From positions 62,001 through 126,000 of the forward strand of contig NZ_JANUGX010000005.1 in the NCBI RefSeq assembly GCF_024753245.1: a DNA stretch of 64,000 nucleotides, given 5' to 3'. Positions within the stretch are counted from its first letter, which is position 1. Each line of letters begins with the position of its first letter. Both the position numbers and the translations under genes were made by a program. This document shows positions 44,899-53,657 of the stretch, one piece after another. Source of the stretch: Massilia norwichensis. Lineage in GTDB: Bacteria; Pseudomonadota; Gammaproteobacteria; Burkholderiales; Burkholderiaceae_D. Below the pieces are notes generated by a model, which was not told the origin of the DNA, searched no databases, and was given only the letters and a program-made list of their open reading frames with translations.

Positions 44899-45702
44899 TC
44901 AGCCTTCCACCGCCCCTCTCAGCTTGCGTAAATAGCGCAAGCCTTCGAGGGCGCGGCTTCCGTACCAGGACATCATCTCGCCGTCGACCAGGATCACGGG
45001 AATGCCGATCTGCTTCTCCAGCGCATCCGCGTGCGCTTCCGTGAACCGGTAGGGCTCGGTCGACAGCAGCACCGCATCCAGTCCATCCACCAGCGCTTGC
45101 GACCACTCGAAGCGCGGATAGCGTTCGCCCTTCCCAAGCCGGGGCACCTGCCAGCCCAGTTCGGCGAGCATGCTGGCGATATAGGTGTCGCTGGACACCG
45201 CCATCCACGGGTCCTGCCAGATGCAGTACAGCACCGTGCGCGCCGGCCCCGCCGGCTCGCTCTTCAGGGCCGCATATTCTGCCTCGAAGGCCGCGCACCA
45301 GCGTTCGGCGGCTTGCTCTCTACCGAAGATCCCGCCCATCAGGCGCGCCAGGCCGAGGTTGTCGCGCGGCGTGTTCGGGTGCGTGACCACGATGTGGGGC
45401 ACGAATTCGCCAAGGCGGTCGACGGTCGGCTTTTCGTTTTCGTCGATGTTGACCACCACGTGGGTCGGCGCCAGCTTGCGGATCTTCTCGATGTTGACGT
45501 CCTTGGTGCCGCCGACCTTGGGAATGGCGGCGACGACATCGTGCGGATGGATGCAGAAGCCGGTGCGCCCGACCAGCTGGCTGGCCAGTCCCAGCTCGCA
45601 CAACAGTTCGGTAATCGAGGGCACCAGGCAGACGATGCGGGCGCCGGGTGCCGGTTCGTGCTGCCGGCCCAGGGCGTCGATGAGGGCATTCGATGGATTC
45701 AT
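44899..45702 (-). CDS. cobalamin-binding-like periplasmic-type protein without signal peptide
   Basis: A 267-residue protein of the BtuF/FecB (Fe3+-siderophore or vitamin B12) substrate-binding fold. It has PSITELLCELGL (32-43), GRTGFCIHPHDVVAAIPKVGGTKD, and KLAPTHVVVNIDEN. Surprisingly no signal peptide is visible (MNPSNALIDALGR..), so it is predicted to be cytoplasmic or a variant starting further upstream. No btuCD transporter is adjacent. It converges on the HPF-like gene and is divergent from the GGDEF gene. Confidence 0.75.
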   Translation of the reverse strand: MNPSNALIDALGRQHEPAPGARIVCLVPSITELLCELGLASQLVGRTGFCIHPHDVVAAIPKVGGTKDVNIEKIRKLAPTHVVVNIDENEKPTVDRLGEFVPHIVVTHPNTPRDNLGLARLMGGIFGREQAAERWCAAFEAEYAALKSEPAGPARTVLYCIWQDPWMAVSSDTYIASMLAELGWQVPRLGKGERYPRFEWSQALVDGLDAVLLSTEPYRFTEAHADALEKQIGIPVILVDGEMMSWYGSRALEGLRYLRKLRGAVEG

Positions 45703-45807
45703 CCCGCTATTGAAACATTGTTGTTTATCCGACGCCAAGTATCGATTGAAGTTGCGATGCGGTATGATTTCGAGCTTGTCAATATTCCCCATCGACCGGA
45801 GGCTCCA

Positions 45808-46767
45808 TTGAAGATCATCGGCGCCTTCGGCGCGTCCCGCTACGCCATCCGCGACCTGGAGCTGTTCCGCGATGCCGACACCCCGGCCGTGGCGGCGCTG
45901 CTGGCCGCGTGTCCGGTGGTGCGGGTCGCGCAAGGCGAACCGGTCGAAGACGGCCTGCGTGCGCGCCTCTATGTCGTGCTGTCCGGCTCGCTCGGCGTGC
46001 AGCCGGCCACGGCCACCGGCGAAGGCGAGGTCCAGCGCGTCCTGCCCGGCGAGAGCGTGGGCGAGCAATCGGTGCTCGACGATGCTGCCAACCTCGACGC
46101 CATCACCGCGCTGAGCGACAGCGAACTGCTGGTGATCGAGCCGGCCCTGGTCTGGCGCCTGATCGACGAGGCCAACGGCGTCGCCCGCAACCTGCTGCGC
46201 CTGCTGTCCTTCCGCATCCGCGCCGCCAACGCCCTGCTGCGGCGGCGCCAGAAGCTGGGCGAGTTCTACCGCCAGCTGTCGATGAACGACAGCCTGACCG
46301 GCCTCTACAACCGGGCCTGGCTGAACGACATGCTGCCCAAGCTGGTTGCACGCGCACGCATGGACGGCACCCCGCTGTCGCTGGTGATGATCGACCTCGA
46401 CCACTTCAAGCGCTTCAACGACACCCACGGCCACATGGCCGGCGATACCGCGCTGGCGACCGCCGCCGCCGTGATCCGCAGCGCCCTGCGTCCGTCCGAC
46501 TTTGCGGTGCGCTATGGCGGGGAGGAACTGATGGCGATCCTGCCGAACACCAACCGCCTGCTGGCCGTGATGGTGGCCGAGCGCCTGTGCGGGCGCATGC
46601 GCGAAGCGGTCGTGTTCGACGACATGCGCATCGCCCTGCCCCACATCACGGGGTCCTTCGGCGTGGCCAGCCTGGGCGCGGAGCAGGACGAGCGCGGCCT
46701 GGTCGAAGCGGCCGATGCGGCGCTGTACCGCGCCAAGGAGGCCGGACGGGACCGCATCTGCACCTGA
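45808..46767 (+). CDS. diguanylate cyclase with cyclic-nucleotide-binding-like N-domain
   Basis: Makes the second messenger c-di-GMP. From a TTG start at 45808 (GGAGG five bases before) it has 319 residues; an ATG at 45757 would add 17 but lacks a good site. Residues about 10-145 resemble a cyclic-nucleotide-binding (Crp-type) domain (ALLAACPVVRVAQGEPVEDG, YVVLSGSLGV). The GGDEF domain has DSLTGLYNR (161-169) and GGEEL (237-241), and the RPSD inhibitory I-site lies five residues before it (228-231). So it is probably active, product-inhibited and sensor-controlled. Confidence 0.9.
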   Translation: MKIIGAFGASRYAIRDLELFRDADTPAVAALLAACPVVRVAQGEPVEDGLRARLYVVLSGSLGVQPATATGEGEVQRVLPGESVGEQSVLDDAANLDAITALSDSELLVIEPALVWRLIDEANGVARNLLRLLSFRIRAANALLRRRQKLGEFYRQLSMNDSLTGLYNRAWLNDMLPKLVARARMDGTPLSLVMIDLDHFKRFNDTHGHMAGDTALATAAAVIRSALRPSDFAVRYGGEELMAILPNTNRLLAVMVAERLCGRMREAVVFDDMRIALPHITGSFGVASLGAEQDERGLVEAADAALYRAKEAGRDRICT

Positions 46768-46866
46768 TGGTTCCGCTTTGACGCTTGCGGCTGGATTGGA
46801 GATGGGCTGGACGGCAAGTTAGAATGACCCGTCGCAACTAATGAGCAACCCCGGAGCAGCCACCCC

Positions 46867-48315
46867 GTGAGCAACCACACCTTCCTCTGGCACGACTACG
46901 AAACCTTCGGCGCGGTGCCGCGGCGCGATCGCCCGGCCCAGTTCGCCGCGATCCGCACCGACGCCGAGCTGAACGAGATCGGCGAGCCGGTCATGATCTA
47001 CTGCCAGCCGGCGCCCGACTACCTGCCCGATCCGCAGGCCTGCCTGATCACCGGCATCACGCCCCAGCACTGCCTGGAGCACGGCGTGCCGGAGCACGAG
47101 TTCGCCAAGCGCGTGTGCGAAGCCTTCAGCGAGCCGGGAACGGTCGGGGTCGGCTACAACACGATCCGCTTCGACGACGAAGTCACGCGCTTCCTGTTCT
47201 GGCGCAACATGATCGACCCGTATGCGCGCGAGTGGCAGAACGGCTGCGGCCGCTGGGACCTGCTGGACGTGGTGCGCATGACCTATGCGCTGCGCCCGGA
47301 CGGCATCAACTGGCCGATGAAGGCGGATGGCAAGCCCAGCTTCCGCCTGGAAGACCTGACGCGCGCCAACGGCCTGGTGCACGAGGCCGCGCACGATGCG
47401 CTGTCCGACGTGCGCGCCACCATCGCGATGGCGCGCCTGATCCGCTCGAAGCAGCCGAAGCTGTTCGACTTCTGCCTGGAACTGCGCCGCAAGGACAGGG
47501 TCGCCAGCGAGATGGGCCTGCACCTGGAACGCAGCCAGCGCAAGCCCTTCCTGCACGTGTCCGGCATGTTCCCGGCCGAGCGCGGCTGCCTGGGCCTGGT
47601 GTGGCCGCTCGCCACGCACCCGACCAACAAGAACGAGGTGCTGGTCTGGGATTGCCGCCACGACCCGTCGGAGCTCTTCGCACTGAGCGTGGAAACGATC
47701 CGCGAACGCCTGTTCACGCGGGCCGCCGAGATGCCGGAAGGCGTCTCCCGCCTGCCGATCAAGAGCGTGCACCTGAACAAATCGCCGATGCTGGTCGGGA
47801 ACCTCAAGACCCTGCAGCCGGCGCTGGCGGACAAATGGCAGCTCGATATCGAACAGTGCCTGGCGCATGCGCGCATCGCCGCGGAAGGCCCGGACATGGG
47901 CACGGTGTGGCAGAAGGTGTTCCAGCGCGAGGCGGCCGGGGGCGAGGTCGACGTCGACGAAGACCTGTACAACGGCTTCGTCTCGCAGGGCGACCGGCGC
48001 CAGCTCGAATCGCTGCGCGCCGAGCACCCTACCCGCCTGGTCGGCCGGGCGCCGAGCTTCGAGGACGAACGACTGGCAGAGATCCTGTTCCGCTACCGCT
48101 GCCGCAACTTCCCGCACACGCTGCACGAGCACGAGATGGAAACCTGGGAAGCGCACCGCGCGGCGCGCCTGTTCGAGGGCGCCGGCGGGGCACGCACGAT
48201 CGACCAGCTGTTTGCCGAGATCGATGCGCTGTCGGAGACGGCGGATGAGCGGGCTGAGGCGATTCTGGGTGCGCTGTACGATTACGCGGAGTCGATCGCG
48301 CCGCAGCGGTATTGA
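46867..48315 (+). CDS. sbcB: exodeoxyribonuclease I
   Basis: 3'-5' single-strand DNA exonuclease in recombination and mismatch repair. The 482 residues carry Asp10 and Glu12 (HDYETFG, 9-15) as the first DEDD acids, GYNTIRFDDEVTR, and HDALSDVRATI for the last motif; a SH3-like C-terminal part follows. Length and order match SbcB. The start is GTG at 46867 (MSNHTFLWHDYETFG). Confidence 0.96.
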   Translation: MSNHTFLWHDYETFGAVPRRDRPAQFAAIRTDAELNEIGEPVMIYCQPAPDYLPDPQACLITGITPQHCLEHGVPEHEFAKRVCEAFSEPGTVGVGYNTIRFDDEVTRFLFWRNMIDPYAREWQNGCGRWDLLDVVRMTYALRPDGINWPMKADGKPSFRLEDLTRANGLVHEAAHDALSDVRATIAMARLIRSKQPKLFDFCLELRRKDRVASEMGLHLERSQRKPFLHVSGMFPAERGCLGLVWPLATHPTNKNEVLVWDCRHDPSELFALSVETIRERLFTRAAEMPEGVSRLPIKSVHLNKSPMLVGNLKTLQPALADKWQLDIEQCLAHARIAAEGPDMGTVWQKVFQREAAGGEVDVDEDLYNGFVSQGDRRQLESLRAEHPTRLVGRAPSFEDERLAEILFRYRCRNFPHTLHEHEMETWEAHRAARLFEGAGGARTIDQLFAEIDALSETADERAEAILGALYDYAESIAPQRY

Positions 48316-48319
48316 ATGT

Positions 48320-48350
48320 GAACGCGGGCTCCCCGTGCCCACGCGCGTTC
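48320..48350. terminator. hairpin between convergent sbcB and pyrF
   Basis: GAACGCG and CGCGTTC form the outer stem and GGGC/GCCC an inner one, in a 37-base gap between the two stops. Its centre resembles half of the 31.65 kb palindrome. There is no T tract. Confidence 0.45.
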
Positions 48351-48352
48351 GA

Positions 48353-49174
48353 TTACCCGCGATGCGCGTTGATCGCGTCGCGCGTCTCCATCGCCACCCG
48401 GCGTGCGGCCGCGGCGAAATCCTCACCGCCCTGCGGCTGCGCGTAGATGATGGCACGCGAGGAATTGATCATCATGCCGGCACCGTTCGCGGTGCGGCCC
48501 GACTTGACGGTGGCTTCGATGTCGCCGCCCTGGGCGCCGATGCCCGGTACCAGCAGCGGCATGTCGCCCACCAGGGCGCGGACCTGGGCCAGCTCCTGCG
48601 GGAAGGTGGCGCCGACCACCAGCGCGCACTGGCCGTTCTTGTTCCACTTGTCGGCCACCAGCTGCGCCACGTGCTGGTACAGCGGGCGTCCGCCCACGTC
48701 CAGGAATTGCAGGTCCGAGCCGCCCGCGTTCGAGGTGCGGCACAGCACGATCACGCCGCGGTCCGCCCACTCCATGTAGGGCTCCACCGAATCGAAGCCC
48801 ATGTAGGGGTTCACCGTGACCGCGTCCGCGCCGTAGCGGTCGAAGGCCTCGCGCGCGTACTGGCGCGCGGTGGCGCCGATGTCGCCGCGCTTGGCATCCA
48901 GGATCAGCGGGATGTGCGGATAGCGCTCTTTCAGATAGCGGCACACGGTTTCCAGCTGGTCTTCCGCGCCCAGCGCCGCGAAATAGGCGATCTGCGGCTT
49001 GAAGGAACAGGCCAGGTCGGCGGTCGCGTCGATGATGGCCTTGCAGAATTCGGCGATGCCTTCGGGATGATCGCGCAGGTGCTGCGGCAGGCGCTCGATG
49101 TCCGGATCGAGCCCCACGCACAGCAGGGAATCGTTGCTGCGCCAGGCGGCGTTCAGCTTGTCGATGAAGTTCAT
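48353..49174 (-). CDS. pyrF: orotidine 5'-phosphate decarboxylase, type 2
   Basis: Converts OMP to UMP, the last pyrimidine step. The 273 residues have the catalytic segment LDAKRGDIG with Asp93, Lys95 and Asp98, plus [13 protein letters not shown] and [13 protein letters not shown], typical of the longer type 2 enzyme. It is convergent with sbcB and divergent from lemA. Confidence 0.95.
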   Translation of the reverse strand: MNFIDKLNAAWRSNDSLLCVGLDPDIERLPQHLRDHPEGIAEFCKAIIDATADLACSFKPQIAYFAALGAEDQLETVCRYLKERYPHIPLILDAKRGDIGATARQYAREAFDRYGADAVTVNPYMGFDSVEPYMEWADRGVIVLCRTSNAGGSDLQFLDVGGRPLYQHVAQLVADKWNKNGQCALVVGATFPQELAQVRALVGDMPLLVPGIGAQGGDIEATVKSGRTANGAGMMINSSRAIIYAQPQGGEDFAAAARRVAMETRDAINAHRG

Positions 49175-49294
49175 GGCAGGCCCCTTCTCTATCGCATTGC
49201 AAACCCGATATTGTACCGTGCCCAGGCCGGACGCCGCGACCGGGCCATTTCGGGTATATTTTTATGTATTCGACAACTTGCAGTGGACTTCATC

Positions 49295-49921
49295 ATGACG
49301 AAACCTTCTTCGACGCCTTCCCTGTTCACGCGCTGGACCGCGATGCTGCTGTCGGCGGTGCTGGCCAGTGTTCTGCTGTCGGGCTGCGGCTACAACCAGT
49401 TCCAGGCCAAGGACGAGGCAACCAAGGCCGCCTGGGGCGAAGTGGTCAACCAGTACCAGCGCCGCGCCGATCTGATCCCGAATCTGGTCAATGTCGTGAA
49501 GGGCTATGCCAGTCACGAACGCGAAACCCTGGAAGCCGTGACCCGTGCGCGCGCCGCCGCCACCAGTTTCCAGATCACGCCCGAAGTGCTGAACAACCCG
49601 GAAGCCTTCCAGAAGTTCCAGCAGGTGCAGGGCGAGCTGTCCAGCGCGCTGTCGCGCCTGATGGCCGTGTCGGAAGCCTACCCGAACCTGAAGGCCGACA
49701 CCCAGTTCCGCGACCTGCAGTCGCAGCTGGAAGGCACCGAGAACCGCATCACCGTGGCACGCCAGCGCTATATCGCCTCGGTCCAGGACTACAACGTGCT
49801 GGCGCGCAGCTTCCCGACCAACCTGACGGCGAAGATGTTCGGCTACGCGCCCAAGCCTTCGTTCACGGTCGAGAACGAGCGCGCGATCTCGACCGCGCCG
49901 AAGGTCGACTTCGGCAAATAA
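49295..49921 (+). CDS. LemA-family lipoprotein
   Basis: A 208-residue membrane-anchored protein. Lipobox LLSGC has Cys31, so it is lipidated on the outer face of the inner membrane or in the outer membrane. The body matches LemA: YQRRADLIPNLVNVVKGYASHERETLEAVTRARAAA and RYIASVQDYNVLARSFPTNL. The start ATG at 49295 is chosen as the lipobox-proximal Met. It is followed by two TPM-domain genes 13 bases and one overlap away, a common lemA-TPM neighbourhood of unknown exact role. Confidence 0.92.
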   Translation: MTKPSSTPSLFTRWTAMLLSAVLASVLLSGCGYNQFQAKDEATKAAWGEVVNQYQRRADLIPNLVNVVKGYASHERETLEAVTRARAAATSFQITPEVLNNPEAFQKFQQVQGELSSALSRLMAVSEAYPNLKADTQFRDLQSQLEGTENRITVARQRYIASVQDYNVLARSFPTNLTAKMFGYAPKPSFTVENERAISTAPKVDFGK

Positions 49922-49934
49922 GCGGACGCCAGGG

Positions 49935-50792
49935 ATGAACCCCGTGCTGCGCCTGCTGTGGGCCTTTGCCCTGAGTCTGCTCCTGGCCGGGCAGGCGCAG
50001 GCGCAGCTCAAGCCCGTGCCCGAGTACACGGCGCGCGTCACCGACCAGGCCGGCATGCTGACGCCGGAGCAGCGCCAGAACCTGGAGCGCGTGCTGGCCG
50101 ACTACGAGACCCAGACCGGCAGCCAGATCGCGGTGCTGCTGGTGAAATCGACCGAGCCCGAGGTCATCGAGCAATACAGCATCCGCGTGGCCGATGCCTG
50201 GAAGCTGGGCCGCAAGGGCGTCGACGACGGCGTGCTGCTGCTGGTTGCGCGCGACAACCCGTCCTCGCTGCGGCGCCTGCGCATCGAAGCCGGACGCGGC
50301 GTACAAGGCGTGCTCACCGATGCGCAATCGAAACGCATCCTGCAAGACACGATCGCCCCGCACTTCCGCCAGAACGATTACTACGGCGGCCTGGTGGCCG
50401 GGGTCGGCGCGATTTCCGCCCTCCTCAACCAGGAGAAATTCCCGGCGCCGCAGGCCCAGCCGGGCCAGGCGCAAGGACAGGCGCAGGACGAGGACGGCGG
50501 CCCCGGCATCGTGATGAGCATCTTCTTCATTGTCATCGGCCTGATGGTGCTGCGCTCGGTCTTCAGCCCGCGCCGTTCGCGTCTGTCGCAGCCGGGCATC
50601 GGGCGGCGCTTCGACAACGGCTGGAACAGCGGCGCCACCGGTTTCATCCTCGGCAGCATCCTCAGCAACATGAACAATCAGCGCGGCGGTGGCGGCGGCT
50701 TTTCGGGCGGCGGCGGCTTCTCGGGTGGCGGCGGCTTTTCCGGCGGCGGGGGCGGCAGCTTCGACGGCGGCGGCGCTTCGGGAGACTGGTAA
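49935..50792 (+). CDS. TPM-domain membrane protein with Gly/Ser tail
   Basis: A 285-residue YgcG-like protein. Signal peptide about 1-23, then a TPM domain (VTDQAGMLTPEQRQNLERVLADYETQTGSQIAVLLV; residues 35-70), a TM helix near 190-206, and a C-terminal tail of repeated GGGGFSGGG units. TPM domains can act as phosphatase- or protein-interaction folds. Its stop overlaps the next start by one base. Confidence 0.9.
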   Translation: MNPVLRLLWAFALSLLLAGQAQAQLKPVPEYTARVTDQAGMLTPEQRQNLERVLADYETQTGSQIAVLLVKSTEPEVIEQYSIRVADAWKLGRKGVDDGVLLLVARDNPSSLRRLRIEAGRGVQGVLTDAQSKRILQDTIAPHFRQNDYYGGLVAGVGAISALLNQEKFPAPQAQPGQAQGQAQDEDGGPGIVMSIFFIVIGLMVLRSVFSPRRSRLSQPGIGRRFDNGWNSGATGFILGSILSNMNNQRGGGGGFSGGGGFSGGGGFSGGGGGSFDGGGASGDW

Positions 50793-51313
50793 TGGATTCG
50801 GCACAACATCATCCCGGCCGCATCAAACGCAGCCTGCGCCACCTGCTCAGCACCAGGACCGAAGCCGCGCGCGTGTTTCCGCCGGCGACCCTGGAAGCCA
50901 TCGCCGAAGCGATCACGGCCGGCGAGCAGACCCACCGCGGCGAGGTCCGGCTGGTGGTCGAAAAATCGCTGCCGCTGTCCGCCGTGTGGGACGGCGTCAG
51001 CAACCGTCAGCGCGCACTGGCGCTGTTTGCCGACTATGGCATCTGGGACACCGAGGACAATTGCGGCGTCCTCATCTACGTCAACCTGGCCGACCACAAG
51101 GTCGACATCGTTGCCGACCGCGGCATCAACCGCCGCATCGATCCCGCCACCTGGCAGGCGATCTGCAACACCATGACGGCAGGCTTTGCCCAGGGCCGTT
51201 TCCACGAGGCCACGCTTGAGGCCATCGGGCAGGTCAATGCGCTGCTGCGCCAGCACTTCCCCTCCAACGGCGCGCGGCCGAACGAGCTGCCGGACAAGCC
51301 GCTCATGCTGTAG
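50792..51313 (+). CDS. TPM-domain protein, second copy
   Basis: A 173-residue soluble TPM protein. It keeps AEAITAGEQTHRGEVRLVVEKSLPL and NCGVLIYVNLADHKVDIVADRGINRRI. It has no signal peptide or membrane helix. Coupled to the previous gene, it completes a lemA-TPM-TPM unit. Confidence 0.88.
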   Translation: MDSAQHHPGRIKRSLRHLLSTRTEAARVFPPATLEAIAEAITAGEQTHRGEVRLVVEKSLPLSAVWDGVSNRQRALALFADYGIWDTEDNCGVLIYVNLADHKVDIVADRGINRRIDPATWQAICNTMTAGFAQGRFHEATLEAIGQVNALLRQHFPSNGARPNELPDKPLML

Positions 51314-51385
51314 CTGCCGTCACTGCCGTCGTCAGGGCGGGCTGAGTACAATGGCGTTCTTTATAGCCATCCAGGAAAGCCTGCC

Positions 51386-52150
51386 ATGAAACTTGCCCAG
51401 AAAGTCGCCATCGTTACCGGAGCCAGCCGGGGAATCGGTTATGCCTGCGCCGAGCGCCTGGTGCGCGAAGGCGCGCGCGTGATGCTGGTCGACGTGCGCC
51501 AGGAAGGCGCGGCGGCGGCCGAAGCGCTCGGCGACAATGCCCGCTTCTTCTGTGCCGACGTCAGCCAGAAATCGGATGTCGACGCCATGCTCGCCGCCAC
51601 CCTGGAAGCCTTCGGCCATGTCGACATCCTGGTCAACAACGCCGGCGTCACCCATGCCGCCAACTTCCTCGACCTGACCGAAGAAGACTTCGACCGCGTC
51701 CTGCGCGTCAACTTGAAATCGATGTTCCTGTGCAGCCAGGCGGTGGCGCGCGAGATGGTCAAGCGCAACAGCGGCTGCATCATCAACATGTCGAGCGTGA
51801 ACGCCGAGCTGACCATCCCGAACCAGATTCCCTACGTGGTCTCGAAAGGCGGCGTGAACCAGCTGACCCGCGTGGCGGCGATCGCGCTGGCCGAGCACGG
51901 CATCCGCGTCAATGCGATCGGCCCCGGCACCATCCTGACCGAACTGGCGAAGAACGCGGTGATGGGCAGTCCGGAGGCGCGCCATACCATCCTGTCGCGC
52001 ACGCCGCTGGGCCGCTGCGGCGAGCCGGAAGAGATTGCCGGCATCGCCGCCTTCCTGGCCAGCGACGACGCGTCCTATATGACCGGCCAGACCCTGTACG
52101 CGGACGGCGGCCGCATGGCCCTGAACTACACGGTGCCGGTAAAGGAATAA
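51386..52150 (+). CDS. SDR-family oxidoreductase
   Basis: A 254-residue classical SDR with TGASRGIG (11-18), NNAG (84-87), Ser137, Tyr150 and Lys154 as catalytic groups (NMSSVNAE, YVVSK). The C-terminal YMTGQTLYADGG is typical. Substrate unknown; related to glucose 1-dehydrogenase-type SDRs. It stands alone, and a terminator lies 123 bases beyond its stop. Confidence 0.9.
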   Translation: MKLAQKVAIVTGASRGIGYACAERLVREGARVMLVDVRQEGAAAAEALGDNARFFCADVSQKSDVDAMLAATLEAFGHVDILVNNAGVTHAANFLDLTEEDFDRVLRVNLKSMFLCSQAVAREMVKRNSGCIINMSSVNAELTIPNQIPYVVSKGGVNQLTRVAAIALAEHGIRVNAIGPGTILTELAKNAVMGSPEARHTILSRTPLGRCGEPEEIAGIAAFLASDDASYMTGQTLYADGGRMALNYTVPVKE

Positions 52151-52272
52151 GCCGAGCCGATCAGTTATGAAGGCTGCGAATGTCTGCTATCCAGAATCAA
52201 AATTGGACGCATATATCGCGGCGCAGCATAATCTCACCTGTCTCCACTATTCTCCTCCAAGAAAATAGTTTG

Positions 52273-52302
52273 AAGCCCGCTCCTGAAGCGGGCTTTTTTT
52301 TA
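52273..52302 (+). terminator. rho-independent terminator after the SDR gene
   Basis: AAGCCCGC and GCGGGCTT make an 8-bp stem around TCCTGAA, followed by a run of eight T. Confidence 0.85.
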
Positions 52303-52395
52303 TCCCCATCGTTGGTAGACCGGCCTCAGCCGAATTCGTTCGTAACGAACCTGCGTTCGCTTGAGCGGCGTCATACCCGAGTCATATTCGGCTTC

Positions 52396-52538
52396 TATAC
52401 TGAGTTCATCTGCATACACGCAACCGATATGCGTGATCGCAGAAAGGCGTACCGCAACGCGGTGCGCCGCACCGGATTCTGCGTCTCTTGGCCCTATCTT
52501 GGGTTGTGCCCGTCCTCCGTTGGCGGGCATTTTTTTTT
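52396..52538 (+). ncRNA. candidate structured small RNA
   Basis: Between two terminators lie several nested stems on the plus strand. CACGC/GCGTG is at 52417-52435. GCAGAA (52439-52444) pairs with TTCTGC (52477-52482), enclosing a 10-bp GGCGTACCGC / GCGGTGCGCC hairpin with one G-U pair. The stretch ends in a good terminator. A TTGAGC element 16 bases before CATATT could serve as promoter. No conserved family is recognised; this is inference from structure. Confidence 0.35.
52507..52538 (+). terminator. rho-independent terminator of the candidate RNA
   Basis: TGCCCG and CGGGCA form a 6-bp stem over an 11-base loop, followed by nine T. Confidence 0.8.
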
Positions 52539-52659
52539 GCTCCCGCAGCAACTGGCGTGAATGCAACGTCGCAAATAAAAATCCACCTCAGTGCTTGATC
52601 CGGTCGAGGATTTCGCTATGATGAATTTCGCGCTTGCGTTTTTTCATGGAGCCATCCCT

Positions 52660-52971
52660 ATGAATTTACCTGAAACGATGTCGCCACCCCAGCAACACCA
52701 ATCGCGCCGGCAGCACCAAAGCGCAGATGACTACCTGGTTCTCAGCGAACTGAATCCGCGCATGGTCATCGACCACCTCGACGATGAAGACCAGCCGCTT
52801 CACGTACTGACTTTCGGCAGCGTCCGCGAGATCTGTCCGAAGTGCCGCACACATCACCTCAAGCTCGTCTTGCGACAGCGGACCGTACGCGTCGCCCATC
52901 TTTTCTGCGCCGAGTGCGAAAGCTGCTTCGACGCCCATTACCCCAACGGGACGCCCGCGCTCACGATCTGA
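52660..52971 (+). CDS. small zinc-ribbon-like protein of unknown function
   Basis: A 103-residue protein from the ATG at 52660; an earlier in-frame Met at 52618 is also possible. CPKC and CAEC pairs (near residues 60 and 85) suggest a zinc ribbon. The first 25 residues are Pro/Gln/Ser-rich. No signal peptide or family is seen. Confidence 0.55.
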   Translation: MNLPETMSPPQQHQSRRQHQSADDYLVLSELNPRMVIDHLDDEDQPLHVLTFGSVREICPKCRTHHLKLVLRQRTVRVAHLFCAECESCFDAHYPNGTPALTI

Positions 52972-53090
52972 CGCGATCCCGCGCTTGGCCGACGTTCCGC
53001 ACTACGGACCGCCGGCACAGGGCCAAACCTCCCTTGCGAACCCCCAGGCATGCGTCATGGTAAGGTAGATCTTTTGTCAGATCGCTTGCC

Positions 53091-53492
53091 ATGAACGCCA
53101 TGCTGTCCCAGTTGCTGCTGCACCCCCGTGTTCGCGCCGCCTGTATTGGTTGTGCCGCCCTCATGTACCTGCTGATTGTCGTTGCGGGAAATGTTCCGGG
53201 TGCGCGTGCGGATATTGGCCAGTATGCGTCCGGGGTCGTGCTGCATGGCAGCGCCTATGCGGTCCTGGCATGCCTGTGTTTCCTGGGCAGCAGCGGCAGC
53301 ATGGCCACGCGCGCCGTCAAGGCGGTGCTGGCGGTTGCGCTGATGGGCGCCGGCGACGAGTTTATCCAGAGCTTCTTCCCCTACCGCGGCGCCGACGTGC
53401 ACGACTGGGCCGTCGACTGCAGCGCGGCCATCCTGGCCGTGCTGGCGCTGTGCGCGGTGCTGCCGAAAACGCTCGTCGTGGCAAAGCGCTGA
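53091..53492 (+). CDS. VanZ-like membrane protein
   Basis: A 133-residue protein with about four TM segments. GDEFIQSFFPYRGADVHDWAVDCSAAILAVL carries the VanZ-type E-Q-F-x(n)-R-D-D pattern (near residues 90-120). Function of stand-alone VanZ-like proteins is unclear; they are thought to affect envelope properties. A clear terminator or promoter was not found nearby. Confidence 0.8.
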   Translation: MNAMLSQLLLHPRVRAACIGCAALMYLLIVVAGNVPGARADIGQYASGVVLHGSAYAVLACLCFLGSSGSMATRAVKAVLAVALMGAGDEFIQSFFPYRGADVHDWAVDCSAAILAVLALCAVLPKTLVVAKR

Positions 53493-53657
53493 GACCAGCC
53501 GCGCGCGGAATTCCCGCATCCTGCCACGGCCTTGACGTGGCTCATGTTCAACCCGAGTCAGCCTGAACATCGTTCCCGAACGCGCCTCTTACCCGAGTGG
53601 CACGCGGCATCGTCACGCACATACCTGACATATCCATCCCATCAGAAGGAGTTGATC

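Larger units (their letters stand above)
52151..52659 (+). other. 509-base intergenic region with two terminators and a candidate RNA
   Basis: No protein gene is supported: a 33-codon open frame (52167-52268) lacks a ribosome-binding site, and an antisense frame at 52300-52566 is a shadow. The stretch holds the SDR terminator, then a candidate structured RNA ending in a second terminator. Confidence 0.6.

Noticed and set aside
52167-52268. 33-codon frame after the SDR gene
   Set aside because: There is no ribosome-binding site and no motif. It is too short to support without expression data.
52300-52566. 88-codon minus-strand frame
   Set aside because: It runs antisense to the terminators and the candidate RNA, and no motif is seen.
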